Assembly (NCBI GenBank): GCA_016703065.1
Contig: JADJCU010000001.1
Span: 806,001 to 870,000 of the forward strand
Source: a bacterium
GTDB taxonomy: Bacteria; Electryoneota; RPQS01
DNA length: 64,000 nucleotides
Direction: 5' to 3'
Shown here: piece after piece, positions 43,605 through 52,138 of the stretch
Numbering within the stretch: position 1 is the stretch's first letter
How the letters are laid out: each line of letters starts with the position of its first letter
Notes under the pieces: model-generated
Seen by the model: the letters and a program-made list of their open reading frames with translations, nothing else
Told to the model about the DNA's origin: nothing
The model's database searches: none
Made by a program: the position numbers and the translations under genes

Positions 43605-43764
43605 AAGCGGTCGTCTGTAGTAGTGGTCTCGGTTTCCCCGCAGGTACTTGGAGGGGCGTGCCAGCACGACAGGTACTTTGCTGATCAGACTGGACCGCCC
43701 GTTCAGGCCGTGTGGTTGGCCTCTTCCGCCGGGTTCCTCCGGGACGGTCTTGTGTGGTTAGCCG
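43605..43764 (-). ncRNA. Possible structured small RNA, family not recognised
   Basis: A gene-free stretch behind a near-consensus minus-strand promoter. The predicted transcript can pair AGCGTCG at its 5' end with CGACCGCT at its 3' end. Inside, GACCGTCCCG pairs with CGGGCGGTC around a GGCC-N8-GGCC hairpin, and CGTGC-TG-GCACG forms another. I could not match it to RNase P, tmRNA, SRP or 6S RNA. No clear T-tract terminator is seen. Confidence 0.3.
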
Positions 43765-43769
43765 ACGCT

Positions 43770-43798
43770 AATATAATACATTACTTGCGTCTTGTCAA
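43770..43798 (-). promoter_or_regulatory. Minus-strand promoter in the gene-free region
   Basis: TTGACA (43793-43798) and TATATT (43770-43775) with a 17-base spacer, the best promoter in the window. A weaker plus-strand pair TTGTCA-N16-TATTAT overlaps it. Confidence 0.55.
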
Positions 43799-43869
43799 GT
43801 AAAGGCAACGCAATATTATCAATATGTTATACATTTGGGCAAGAGAGGGGGAGGCGAGAACAAAGGATT

Positions 43870-43896
43870 GGGGCACCCGCAGCGGGTGCCGCCGGG
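43870..43896. repeat. Palindromic element GCACCCGC-AGCGGGTGC, copy 2
   Basis: Identical core to 43436-43461, including the trailing GCCGCCGGG. Confidence 0.8.
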
Positions 43897-43925
43897 GGAA
43901 GCATGTTCGCACAACAACAGATTCA

Positions 43926-44160
43926 GAGGCCCCCCTTTCCCCCCAAAGTTGCGGACAACTTTGGGGAGACCAGCGCCGCTGGACTGGTTGTGCTGGCGCT
44001 CCTGATTCCGGTCCGAGGCCCCTTTTTCCCCCAAAGTTGCAGCAACTTTGGGGAGACCAGCGTACCGCTGGACTGGTTGTGCCGGCGCTCCTGATTCCGG
44101 TCAGAGGCCCCCCTTTGTCCCCCCAAAGTTGCGGCAACTTTGGGGGGAGACCAGCTGGGC
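43926..44160. repeat. Three-copy array of about 90-bp palindromic units
   Basis: Each unit has a near-perfect palindrome CCCCAAAGTTG...CAACTTTGGGG (43941-43966, 44029-44053, 44119-44147), then GAGACCAGC. Between units are a second small palindrome CCAGCG-ta-CGCTGG and a linker reading CGCTCCTGATTCCGGTC. The unit period is 88-92 bp. There is no coding sense on either strand. Confidence 0.88.
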
Positions 44161-44222
44161 ACGCTGGTTGCTTTGTTGAAGGTGAAGCAGAAGGTGCTGG
44201 AGCATCTGTTATATAGAGTCAC

Positions 44223-45596
44223 ATGAAGACTAAAACTTTAATTATCCTTGTCTTGGCTTCCCTTGCGCAGGCCCAATCGTGGCCGTCGGGGGCTGTTCCG
44301 GACCTCAGCGCGGGGGCAAAACCTGTCTCTGCGGGGACGCTGCGAGTGGCCGGTTTTGGCGCTCAACTGGAAAATGAGACCTGGCAAGATCAGCGCATGG
44401 GACTCGGTCTCGAACTCGGAATTGGACGGGGTCTGGCCCTCTCGGCCGGAAGTTCGAACCGTGATGTCTCGGGACACGGCGCCTTTCAAAACGGCGCGGA
44501 AGACGCCCGGCTGGGACTAGGGTTCTGGCCGCTCTCTTATAAGGAGAGCGTTCATTTCGGCATAAATGGCCAACTCTATTTGCCGACCGGATTTCGCGAT
44601 GAGCAGAGCTACTACGACTCGACGACCAATTCCGTGATTACGCTGCCGGCCTACTCATTGAAACAGACGGCGGGACAGCTTTCGCTCGGCACGGCCTGGA
44701 TACCAAGCCGCGCCGCCGAGCTCAGTGCATTCATGGGATACTTCGGAACCTCTAACAATTCTGAGCAGGCGTTTCGATGGGGGCTCGGCCTATCTCTAAC
44801 TCCGTTTGGAAGAACCATTGGCGCGAGTGTTGCCTACGCTCAATCGATCACACGCACGGGCAGCCTGCCCGATACCGAAGTGCTGCGCGGTGGCCTTGAC
44901 GTTCAATTGCCATGGGGCTTCGGTCTGCATCCCGGACTTTATGCCGAACTCGAAGAGGATCCGCTGATGGGCGGAGCCTTAGCTTTGAGTTTCACGCGCC
45001 GATTGCCACGCTCGGTGTTTCCCGAGCGCGCGGTCGACCCCGCGCCCGCTTATCGCGAAGGCGCATTGCTGGTGCCGCCACCGCTCTCGACGTTGCCGAT
45101 GGCGGATAACGATGCGTTGTGGACGCAATTGCGTGACGCGCTGACGCCGTCCTTTGAAGTCGTGCTGCCGCTCGCATCATTAGATAGGCCGGGACTTCCG
45201 TTTGACGAGATGAATCGCGCGAGCTTCTGGAACACGATGGCCGCGATTGGCGCGGCGCATCCGGAAACGCGCTGGTTATTGATTACGCACGTCGACAACG
45301 AAAGCGTGTCGCGCGAAAATAGTCTGGCCATTCCGTTGCTGTTCTCCAAGCCGCAGATTGAAGCGGAGTGCAAGCTGCGGATTCAATTGATTGATCTGTT
45401 TGAACAGACAGCTTATCCCGAGCGCATGGTGCTTGCGACGGCGGCGAAGAACGACGGATTGCGCAGCCCGCTGTTGTCGTCTGTTGAAAAGGAGAAGGTA
45501 AGTCTTGAACGCGCACGCGAGACGATGCTTGCGGCGTATCAACAGGCCGGGCGCGAAGTCTCTCTGTCGCTGCCGCCGCGCGCGGAGGGCGAATGA
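44223..45596 (+). CDS. Probable outer-membrane beta-barrel protein with periplasmic tail
   Basis: 457 residues with signal peptide MKTKTLIILVLASLAQAQ. Residues about 40-265 alternate polar and hydrophobic amino acids with many Gly and aromatic residues (LGLELGIGRGLALSAG, GQLSLGTAWIPSRAAELSAF, HPGLYAELEEDPLMGGALAL), as in a transmembrane beta-barrel. The last 180 residues are helical/mixed and not recognised. First gene of a four-gene surface-protein operon; its stop overlaps the next start as ATGA. It may be a pore or assembly partner for the downstream secreted proteins (inference). Confidence 0.7.
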   Translation: MKTKTLIILVLASLAQAQSWPSGAVPDLSAGAKPVSAGTLRVAGFGAQLENETWQDQRMGLGLELGIGRGLALSAGSSNRDVSGHGAFQNGAEDARLGLGFWPLSYKESVHFGINGQLYLPTGFRDEQSYYDSTTNSVITLPAYSLKQTAGQLSLGTAWIPSRAAELSAFMGYFGTSNNSEQAFRWGLGLSLTPFGRTIGASVAYAQSITRTGSLPDTEVLRGGLDVQLPWGFGLHPGLYAELEEDPLMGGALALSFTRRLPRSVFPERAVDPAPAYREGALLVPPPLSTLPMADNDALWTQLRDALTPSFEVVLPLASLDRPGLPFDEMNRASFWNTMAAIGAAHPETRWLLITHVDNESVSRENSLAIPLLFSKPQIEAECKLRIQLIDLFEQTAYPERMVLATAAKNDGLRSPLLSSVEKEKVSLERARETMLAAYQQAGREVSLSLPPRAEGE

Positions 45597-46030
45597 TGCG
45601 CCGCGTGCTGCTCACGTTGAGCCTGCTGTGGATCGCGTCGTGCACCTCGCCGACGGATTCCACGGACGATACGACACAGGCGGAAGACGTCTACGCACTG
45701 ACGGTACAGGCACTTCCGAGTGCGATACCGGCGGACGGAGTCTCCAAGCTCACCGTGTTTGTTGAATATCGGATCAACGACCAACCGGTTGCGGATTCAA
45801 CGCGTGTGATACTATTGAACCCAATGGGCACACTTGCCGCGGGGACAATTTATACGATGGGCGGCGTGGCACTTGATACGCTGACCGCAGACTCGGTCGC
45901 AGGGATTGGCTGGCTTGTCGCCTATGCCGATGGACTGCGCGACTCAACGGAAATCATGTTCACCAGCGTAGACGCCGGACCCGATGCGCTGCCGCGAGAT
46001 TCGTTCGGAAACTCCGATGCCCGCGAATAG
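45593..46030 (+). CDS. Small lipoprotein with Ig-like domain
   Basis: 145 residues; the lipoprotein signal ends LLWIASCTS (Cys17). The remainder (QALPSAIPADGVSKLTVFVE, then DSTRVILLNPMGTL) resembles the bacterial Ig-like/invasin fold with the 'aDGxSxxtvt' strand. It is coupled to the barrel gene by an ATGA overlap and followed 13 bases later by another lipoprotein gene. Confidence 0.75.
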   Translation: MMRRVLLTLSLLWIASCTSPTDSTDDTTQAEDVYALTVQALPSAIPADGVSKLTVFVEYRINDQPVADSTRVILLNPMGTLAAGTIYTMGGVALDTLTADSVAGIGWLVAYADGLRDSTEIMFTSVDAGPDALPRDSFGNSDARE

Positions 46031-46043
46031 ACAAGGAAACAGA

Positions 46044-47117
46044 ATGACTAAGAGGATCGCACTCCTTACATTTTTCGCCGTGCTGACCATTTCGTGCGGC
46101 AGCGGAGGTTCATCGGGTCCAACGACACCCGTTGGTCCGGAAGAGTTCAGTCTCGACTATTGCCGCGTGGTGGAGGTCGACAATCGGATGCGCGTCGAAT
46201 GGTCCGCGAACAGGATTACGACGGGCGAGTTCCGATACGGCCAGACGGTGTTCACACAGCTTGTCAATGTAACGACGCCGGCGGACACACACAGCGTCGC
46301 GCTGTCGACGTACTCGTTTAGTTCATTGTATGTTTACAGGCTGACGGCGATTGATGCGGAGGGGAATCGCTTGGAGTACACCGGAGATTTTGAAACGCCG
46401 GACAAGGCGACGCCGGAGCCGATCATCTCCCAATTGCGCATTCAGGAGATTACGGAAGCTTCGGCGCGGGTGACGTGGCAGACGGACGAGCCGGCCTCGA
46501 CGATTCTCTATTATGGAGAGGGAGTGGCGAGCGATTCAATCACCAATTCTGAACTGGCGATGGACCATGTCGTGCTGCTGGGTGGGCTTAGTTCGTCAAC
46601 CTCCTACACGGTGCGGCCCGAAGCGGTGGACGCCGACGGGCTGCGCGGAGTGGGAACCGACAGTCTGTTTGCGACGGCGGCGCTCTTGACGCTGTCACTT
46701 CCGGCGACGCAGCTTACGCTGGGAGATACGGTGCTTGTGCCGGTGACCATTGATGCGGCGAGTGACTTAGCGGCCTTGCAATACTCGATTGTCTTCAGCG
46801 AAGGCAATATCGAGATTCTCGGCATCAGTGAAGGGCCGTTCTTTGATGACAACGAGGGATTCAACTTTTTCCGCGCCATTGCGAATGGCGACAATCGTCT
46901 GACGAACACAATGACGTGGGTGATCGAATACAACGGCAACGAGCGCATCGGCACGAATGCCGACGGCAGCGGAGTTGTCGCCTATCTTGAACTTCGCGGT
47001 CTTGAGCCCGGCCCGGCGGGGGCTGAATTTGCGGCGGACTCGACGTTCGGGCTGGATATGTTTGCGCAGATGCGGACATGTTCACTGCGCGCGGGCCTTA
47101 TCACCGTGATTCCGTGA
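46044..47117 (+). CDS. Lipoprotein with fibronectin-III-like and cohesin-like domains
   Basis: 357 residues from ATG 46044 with AAGGA upstream and a lipoprotein signal (LTISCGSGG). Two Fn3-like domains occupy about residues 30-210 (SLYVYRLTAIDAEGNRLEY; QEITEASARVTWQTDEPAST). The C-terminal part (about 215-355) reads LGDTVLVPVTIDAASDLAAL and QYSIVFSEGNIEILGISEG, the layout of cohesin-type sandwiches. The next gene encodes both a similar domain and dockerin-like repeats, so surface assembly is plausible. Confidence 0.75.
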   Translation: MTKRIALLTFFAVLTISCGSGGSSGPTTPVGPEEFSLDYCRVVEVDNRMRVEWSANRITTGEFRYGQTVFTQLVNVTTPADTHSVALSTYSFSSLYVYRLTAIDAEGNRLEYTGDFETPDKATPEPIISQLRIQEITEASARVTWQTDEPASTILYYGEGVASDSITNSELAMDHVVLLGGLSSSTSYTVRPEAVDADGLRGVGTDSLFATAALLTLSLPATQLTLGDTVLVPVTIDAASDLAALQYSIVFSEGNIEILGISEGPFFDDNEGFNFFRAIANGDNRLTNTMTWVIEYNGNERIGTNADGSGVVAYLELRGLEPGPAGAEFAADSTFGLDMFAQMRTCSLRAGLITVIP

Positions 47118-47182
47118 CCTTACTCAGAAGCAATAACTCATTCAAATATTCGGCGCATGCGCCGGAAATCGGGAGACACATC

Positions 47183-50100
47183 ATGCGAACTTGGCAAACT
47201 TTGTTGCTTACTTTGCTCATGATTATCGTGAGCGCGACGCAGCTGCTCGCCACCCCGACCTACCGCTCGTTTGTCGAGTGGAATGGTCCGTACTATCATG
47301 TTCGTCACGGCTTGACGGCGGACTCGAGCGGCTATCTTGACTATCAGGTGAATAGCCCGCTGCCGCTTTACAGCACACCATTCTCGTCACCGACCGCAGT
47401 GGAGCTGTTTGGCTCGGTCGACGCGATGCGCACATTTGTGGTCGATCACGACCATCGCCGTGTGCAGGTATTTGGCGCGCCCGCGCAATGGAACGTGGAA
47501 GCGTTGTTCTACAGCGCGACTCCGGTGCAGGGGAATTACGGCGGCCGTTCGGTCAAGTTCACACTTGGGGCGACGCTGCCGGGCAGCGAGCGCATTTGGA
47601 TCAACGGCAAGTTTTTCAAGCGCGTTAATTCGCTGACGGGATATGGCGCGGCCGACTCCGTTTACACGATGGTGTACACCGGTGTGCCGAACACGGGCGG
47701 TATTGCGACGCTTCCGCTCGGCTGGGAATTGCAGGCAACAGACAGCGTGCGCGCTGAGTATGCCTACGCAACGCCACCGGGAACGGCGGGAGTTGGCGAC
47801 GTTGACTATGTCCTCTTTCAATCGACGCCGACGGATATTCCGTTGCAACTGAATGAAGCGAGCGCGGCGACGGATCCGGCGATGACCGATCTCACGTCGT
47901 TGGCGATTAACGCATCCGTGCGCAGCGGCGCGGTGGTAGACCTCTATTTGACTAATGCGCTGACCGGCGGCAACGGCACGCTGGCGAGCTATGACTTGAC
48001 GAATATCGGCACGGCAGGCGTGTTCAATCATGTTGATACGTATCCCGGCGAGCTGGGACGTCCGTATGACGTGGAAGTTGTCGATCGCGGCACCAACACC
48101 GACGGGACAGTGGCGGAAGGCACGCCTTCGGGAGCCGCGAACTCGACGTTGGCCGAGAGCATTCTAAACCAGAATACGTATCTTGGACACGACTATCGCA
48201 TCACGTTCGCGTTTGACACGACGACCGGGATGAACGCGAACGCCGCACCGGATGTTGAAGAGGTTGACCTCGCGTGGGACCTCGCGAGCGGCCGTTTGCA
48301 CATGGTGATGACGTCCGACCATGACGATCCGGGTACGGCTTACTCATATAGCGACGATTATGGCCAGACCTGGTCGGAACCGCTGACGATTTCGCCTGCG
48401 ACGCTGACCGGAGCGCATGATCGTCCGCGCATCGCAATAGAAAGCACCGGCACGCTGCATGTTGTGTATGAAGCGGTCAACGGCAGCGGCGACCGCCACA
48501 TCTATCACACACTTTCGGCGGATGGCTTAAGCTGGTCCGCAAGTGTCGAGCTTACCACGGCTCTTACTCCGTCCACGGTGACGGCGAATCGCTACTGCAA
48601 CTTGCTGGTCGATCCGTCGGATAACGTGAATTTGATCTGGGCCGGCGATGACGATGTGTATCATCGCATCTACAACGGTTCATGGGGCGCCTCCACGCTT
48701 GTCGCTTCAGGCGGCGGCAGCGGATTCGCCGCACCACATGCGGTGATTGACGAAATCGGCCGCATTTATGTGGCGTATGTCTCGGACGCTGCGGCGCCTG
48801 CCGACATCAGCTATATGATCTACAACGGCGCGGTCTGGGGCAGCTATGCCACCGGCGGATTCACGTCGGGCACGCCAGATGTTGTGACCACCGCTTCGGG
48901 TTTTGTTTCCGATGGCGGCGGACGCGGCGAAGCGTTCCCGCTTCCACAAGTTGCACTGGTTGATCAGAGCGTCTATGTTTTCTGGGCGGGAACGGGCACG
49001 GAAACGTACGGCACAGATCAGGCTGATCTGCGATACAACTCGATCGCGGCGCTTGACGGCAACTTCACGTCCGGTGCGGGCACGGCCATCACTACCGGTG
49101 ATGACGTCGCACCGCTGGCGTTCAGCGTGGCCGTTGATGCCTATGACAACGCACACATTCTCTATCCTTACGCCGCGACCGTTGACCGGGAAGGTCTGCG
49201 CTATAAGACGTACGACTACAGCGGCGACACGTGGTCGCCCGCAACGACTGATCCGGGCCGCGAGATTCTTGAAGAAGGCGCGGCAGCAACTGTTTACGCG
49301 CTCGAACCGCGTTTAGTGTGTCCGGAAATCGCCGGACAGACTGCGCCGATGTTTGCGTGCGCGAAGGCTTACACCTCGCTCGGCGCAGGTTCGCCGCGCG
49401 CGCTGTTCAAGGTGATTGACGGCGTGGTCTCGATCACCGATCAGACGGCGCTTTCGGAGATTCAGGCCTGGCGGGTGTGGACCAATGGCGTGGCTGACGT
49501 CGCGGGAATTCCCGGCTTGTCGTTCACGATTACGAACACGACCGACTTTGTATCTTCGACGGATGACGTAGACGGTACGAACTTCAACGTCGGTGACTAT
49601 TACGAACTCGACGGGACGCCTGCTGAGAAGAACGACATTCTGTTCCTGTCGGATACAGACAACCATCGCGTGAAGGTGATTCGCGCATATGAGAATATCG
49701 ACCACTGTTTTGCCGGTGATACGCGCTGGGATGTGCCCGGTCAGTCCGACGGCACGCCAAGCCAATCGTATAAACTCGCGACGGTGGGCGGCGAAAACAG
49801 CTTCACCGTTTGGGCGAGCGCCGACAACACGCCGTGGACGATTGTCGACGACCTGCTGATCGCGGGTCCGACGGATCGCTATTGCGAAGTGGACCGGTAT
49901 ACGCGCGAACTGCGGTTCGGCGACGGCGCGCACGGCTTGATTCCGCCGGACGGCATCTTCATTCGCGTACGCTATGACGAGTCGGTCGACGAAGCGGAAT
50001 TCGGAACGTTGGGTTCGGCGAGCGGACAGCTCTCGTATCCGCGCGGTATTGCGGCGGCCTATAACGAGAGTCTCGGAACTTACGACGTCTATGTGTGCGA

Positions 50101-51991
50101 CACGGGCAACGACCGCGTGTCGAAGTACGCTTACACGCCGAATTCGAGCGTGAACCCGGACTCGTGGACGAATTTCAAGACGGCGTGGACAAACGTGAGC
50201 GCGACGACGGACTTGCTGAATGCGCCGCAGGATGTTGAAGTTGTCACGTTGAACGGAGATGTGTATCTCGTCATCAGTGACAACGGCAATGACCGCGTTG
50301 TGATTTATCAGGACGCCGAAGCAACGGGTTCGGGCGGCAACAGCGCGCCGGGTTACGTTGCGCATGTCGGCAGCGAAGGCAACGCTCTCAATCAGTTCAC
50401 GAATCCGATGGGACTCGGAGTGGCCGCGGAGGACAGCGGACTCGTGATTCTCGCCGCGGACGCGGATCGCAATGTAATCGCGAAGATCATCAGCCGCGAT
50501 TGGCTGTTTGAGTTCGGCAGCGACAGCACGGGCGGAGTGGACAGCTCGAGCATTTTGCCGGAACTTGCGATTCTCGACGGTCTGGACGACGACGAATACC
50601 TGCTCCTGCAGCCGGGCGCTGTTCGCACGCTGCGTCTTGTGACGAACAATCCTGATTCGCTGATTGCGGTGCGCGCAAACTGCACGTTCCCGGCGGCGAT
50701 GATACAGGTGCTGAATATCAGCGAGGGCAACTTGTGGAGCGGTGAACGTTTCACGAACACAGTGTTCCTGACCGACGTAAACAACACGGCGGGTACATTT
50801 GATATCAACGCTTCGATGGTCGGTGACGACGACGGACTCTCGCTCACGGGCAGCCGCGTGGTTGCGACCATCACAGTGCAGGCGCTTGCGACCGTGACGA
50901 TTCCATCCACGGGAGCCATCAGCTTTGCGGCGGCGACGGATTTGCGCGGCGTGGGCAACGTGGCGACCACGGGCGGCATGCGCGACGGACTTTCGCTGCG
51001 CGCGGGACGTTTGGCGGATATCGCGACGACGAGCGGGTCGCCTGGTGACGCGCCGAATATGATTCCCGAGCCGGACGGTCAGATCAACTTTGCCGACGTG
51101 AATATCTTCACGCAAGGCTGGAACGGTGACGGCATCAACTTTGATCCGATTGCTGATATTGGGCCGTACCTTGGTTCCGATGTACCGAACTTGATCGCGA
51201 ATCCGGACGGCGGACTTGACGCGTTTGACCTGTTGTCGCTGTCGACGATGTACACGTGGTACAACAGCCAGAGCACGAGCTCGATTGCCGGTCGCACTCC
51301 GGAAGACGGCAATCTGGATGACGGCGGTCATTTGAACATCAGCTACGCGCCGTTCACCGGCGGCATGCTGTTGACGCTTGCAGTGTCCCATGCTGAAGAA
51401 CTGACGTCGGCTCATTTGGTCCTGGACGTTTTGAATCCCCATGCATTAATCAGCGATGTGAATGAAGGCAATCTGCTAAATCGCGGCGCAGAGACGATTT
51501 TCCTCGCGCATTCCAACGGAGCGAGCGCCGACATCAATATCGGCCGCTTGAGCCGCACGGTTCCGGGTGTGTCGGGAAGCGGCACGCTGGCGACGGTCGT
51601 GTTAAATATTCCCGCGACGGAGATGCCACTGGTGCGCGTGCGTTACGAGCTGCGTGACCGCGAGAACGGACTCTTCGGACTTGGCGAGACGCGCAACGTG
51701 TCGTCGTCGGTGGTTACGGAGTTCGGTTTGAAGAGCGCGTATCCGAATCCGTTCAATCCGGCGACGAACATCACGTTCGTGCTGCCTGAGGCTGCGGATG
51801 TTACGCTGCGCGCGTTCAATGTGATCGGTCAGGAAGTGGGCACGATTCTCAATGGCCGCATGGAAGCCGGAGAACACACGATGCTGTGGAACGCAGAGAA
51901 CGCCGCCGGCGCGCTGCCGACGGGTGTGTACTTCGTGCGACTCGATGCGTTAGGACGCACGGACTTGCAGAAGGTCATTCTGCTCAAGTAA
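47183..51991 (+). CDS. 1602-residue multidomain secreted protein with sorting domain
   Basis: ATG 47183 has GGGAG upstream and signal peptide MRTWQTLLLTLLMIIVSATQ. In order: an N-terminal unknown region (about 25-350); BNR/sialidase-like strands (about 355-720; YSDDYGQTWSEP, LSADGLSWSA); NHL-type repeats (about 940-1110; DVYVCDTGNDRVSKYAY, LVISDNGNDRVVIYQ, PMGLGVAAEDSG); a cohesin-like domain (about 1140-1275); dockerin-like acidic repeats (about 1285-1360; EPDGQINFADVNIF, NPDGGLDAFDLLSLS); another sandwich; and a YPNPFNPATN sorting domain at the end. It is probably displayed on the cell surface. It is the last gene of its operon. Confidence 0.85.
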   Translation: MRTWQTLLLTLLMIIVSATQLLATPTYRSFVEWNGPYYHVRHGLTADSSGYLDYQVNSPLPLYSTPFSSPTAVELFGSVDAMRTFVVDHDHRRVQVFGAPAQWNVEALFYSATPVQGNYGGRSVKFTLGATLPGSERIWINGKFFKRVNSLTGYGAADSVYTMVYTGVPNTGGIATLPLGWELQATDSVRAEYAYATPPGTAGVGDVDYVLFQSTPTDIPLQLNEASAATDPAMTDLTSLAINASVRSGAVVDLYLTNALTGGNGTLASYDLTNIGTAGVFNHVDTYPGELGRPYDVEVVDRGTNTDGTVAEGTPSGAANSTLAESILNQNTYLGHDYRITFAFDTTTGMNANAAPDVEEVDLAWDLASGRLHMVMTSDHDDPGTAYSYSDDYGQTWSEPLTISPATLTGAHDRPRIAIESTGTLHVVYEAVNGSGDRHIYHTLSADGLSWSASVELTTALTPSTVTANRYCNLLVDPSDNVNLIWAGDDDVYHRIYNGSWGASTLVASGGGSGFAAPHAVIDEIGRIYVAYVSDAAAPADISYMIYNGAVWGSYATGGFTSGTPDVVTTASGFVSDGGGRGEAFPLPQVALVDQSVYVFWAGTGTETYGTDQADLRYNSIAALDGNFTSGAGTAITTGDDVAPLAFSVAVDAYDNAHILYPYAATVDREGLRYKTYDYSGDTWSPATTDPGREILEEGAAATVYALEPRLVCPEIAGQTAPMFACAKAYTSLGAGSPRALFKVIDGVVSITDQTALSEIQAWRVWTNGVADVAGIPGLSFTITNTTDFVSSTDDVDGTNFNVGDYYELDGTPAEKNDILFLSDTDNHRVKVIRAYENIDHCFAGDTRWDVPGQSDGTPSQSYKLATVGGENSFTVWASADNTPWTIVDDLLIAGPTDRYCEVDRYTRELRFGDGAHGLIPPDGIFIRVRYDESVDEAEFGTLGSASGQLSYPRGIAAAYNESLGTYDVYVCDTGNDRVSKYAYTPNSSVNPDSWTNFKTAWTNVSATTDLLNAPQDVEVVTLNGDVYLVISDNGNDRVVIYQDAEATGSGGNSAPGYVAHVGSEGNALNQFTNPMGLGVAAEDSGLVILAADADRNVIAKIISRDWLFEFGSDSTGGVDSSSILPELAILDGLDDDEYLLLQPGAVRTLRLVTNNPDSLIAVRANCTFPAAMIQVLNISEGNLWSGERFTNTVFLTDVNNTAGTFDINASMVGDDDGLSLTGSRVVATITVQALATVTIPSTGAISFAAATDLRGVGNVATTGGMRDGLSLRAGRLADIATTSGSPGDAPNMIPEPDGQINFADVNIFTQGWNGDGINFDPIADIGPYLGSDVPNLIANPDGGLDAFDLLSLSTMYTWYNSQSTSSIAGRTPEDGNLDDGGHLNISYAPFTGGMLLTLAVSHAEELTSAHLVLDVLNPHALISDVNEGNLLNRGAETIFLAHSNGASADINIGRLSRTVPGVSGSGTLATVVLNIPATEMPLVRVRYELRDRENGLFGLGETRNVSSSVVTEFGLKSAYPNPFNPATNITFVLPEAADVTLRAFNVIGQEVGTILNGRMEAGEHTMLWNAENAAGALPTGVYFVRLDALGRTDLQKVILLK

Positions 51992-52077
51992 GAAACACCA
52001 TTCGCGCGGCGGGTGCAAATCGAGACCCTGAGAGTTCTCCACCCGCCCGCAAACTGCTTGTTACCTCCTCCAAATGA

Positions 52078-52109
52078 AAGCGGGGCGACTCTGGTGAGTC
52101 GCCCCGTTT
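52078..52109. terminator. Bidirectional terminator between the surface operon and hldD
   Basis: Perfect 11-bp arms CGGGGCGACTC / GAGTCGCCCCG around TGGT, with AAAG and TTTC flanks. Confidence 0.85.
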
Positions 52110-52138
52110 CATAGTTTCCAAGAGAATCTTAAGCGTGC

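Noticed and set aside
43605..43764. RNase P RNA
   Set aside because: A CR-V-like ACAGA...GCTTA was noticed, but the GAGGAAAGTCC region and the needed length are missing.
43926..44160. CRISPR array
   Set aside because: The palindromes are spaced by near-identical linkers, not unique spacers, and no cas gene is present.
44453..44465. A tRNA T-loop-like word (GTTCGAACC)
   Set aside because: It lies within the beta-barrel coding sequence and no acceptor or anticodon stems surround it.
49313..51442. A 709-codon open frame on the minus strand
   Set aside because: It lies opposite the large surface protein, is very Arg-rich and shows no domain or signal. It is a mirror of the codon bias of the real gene.
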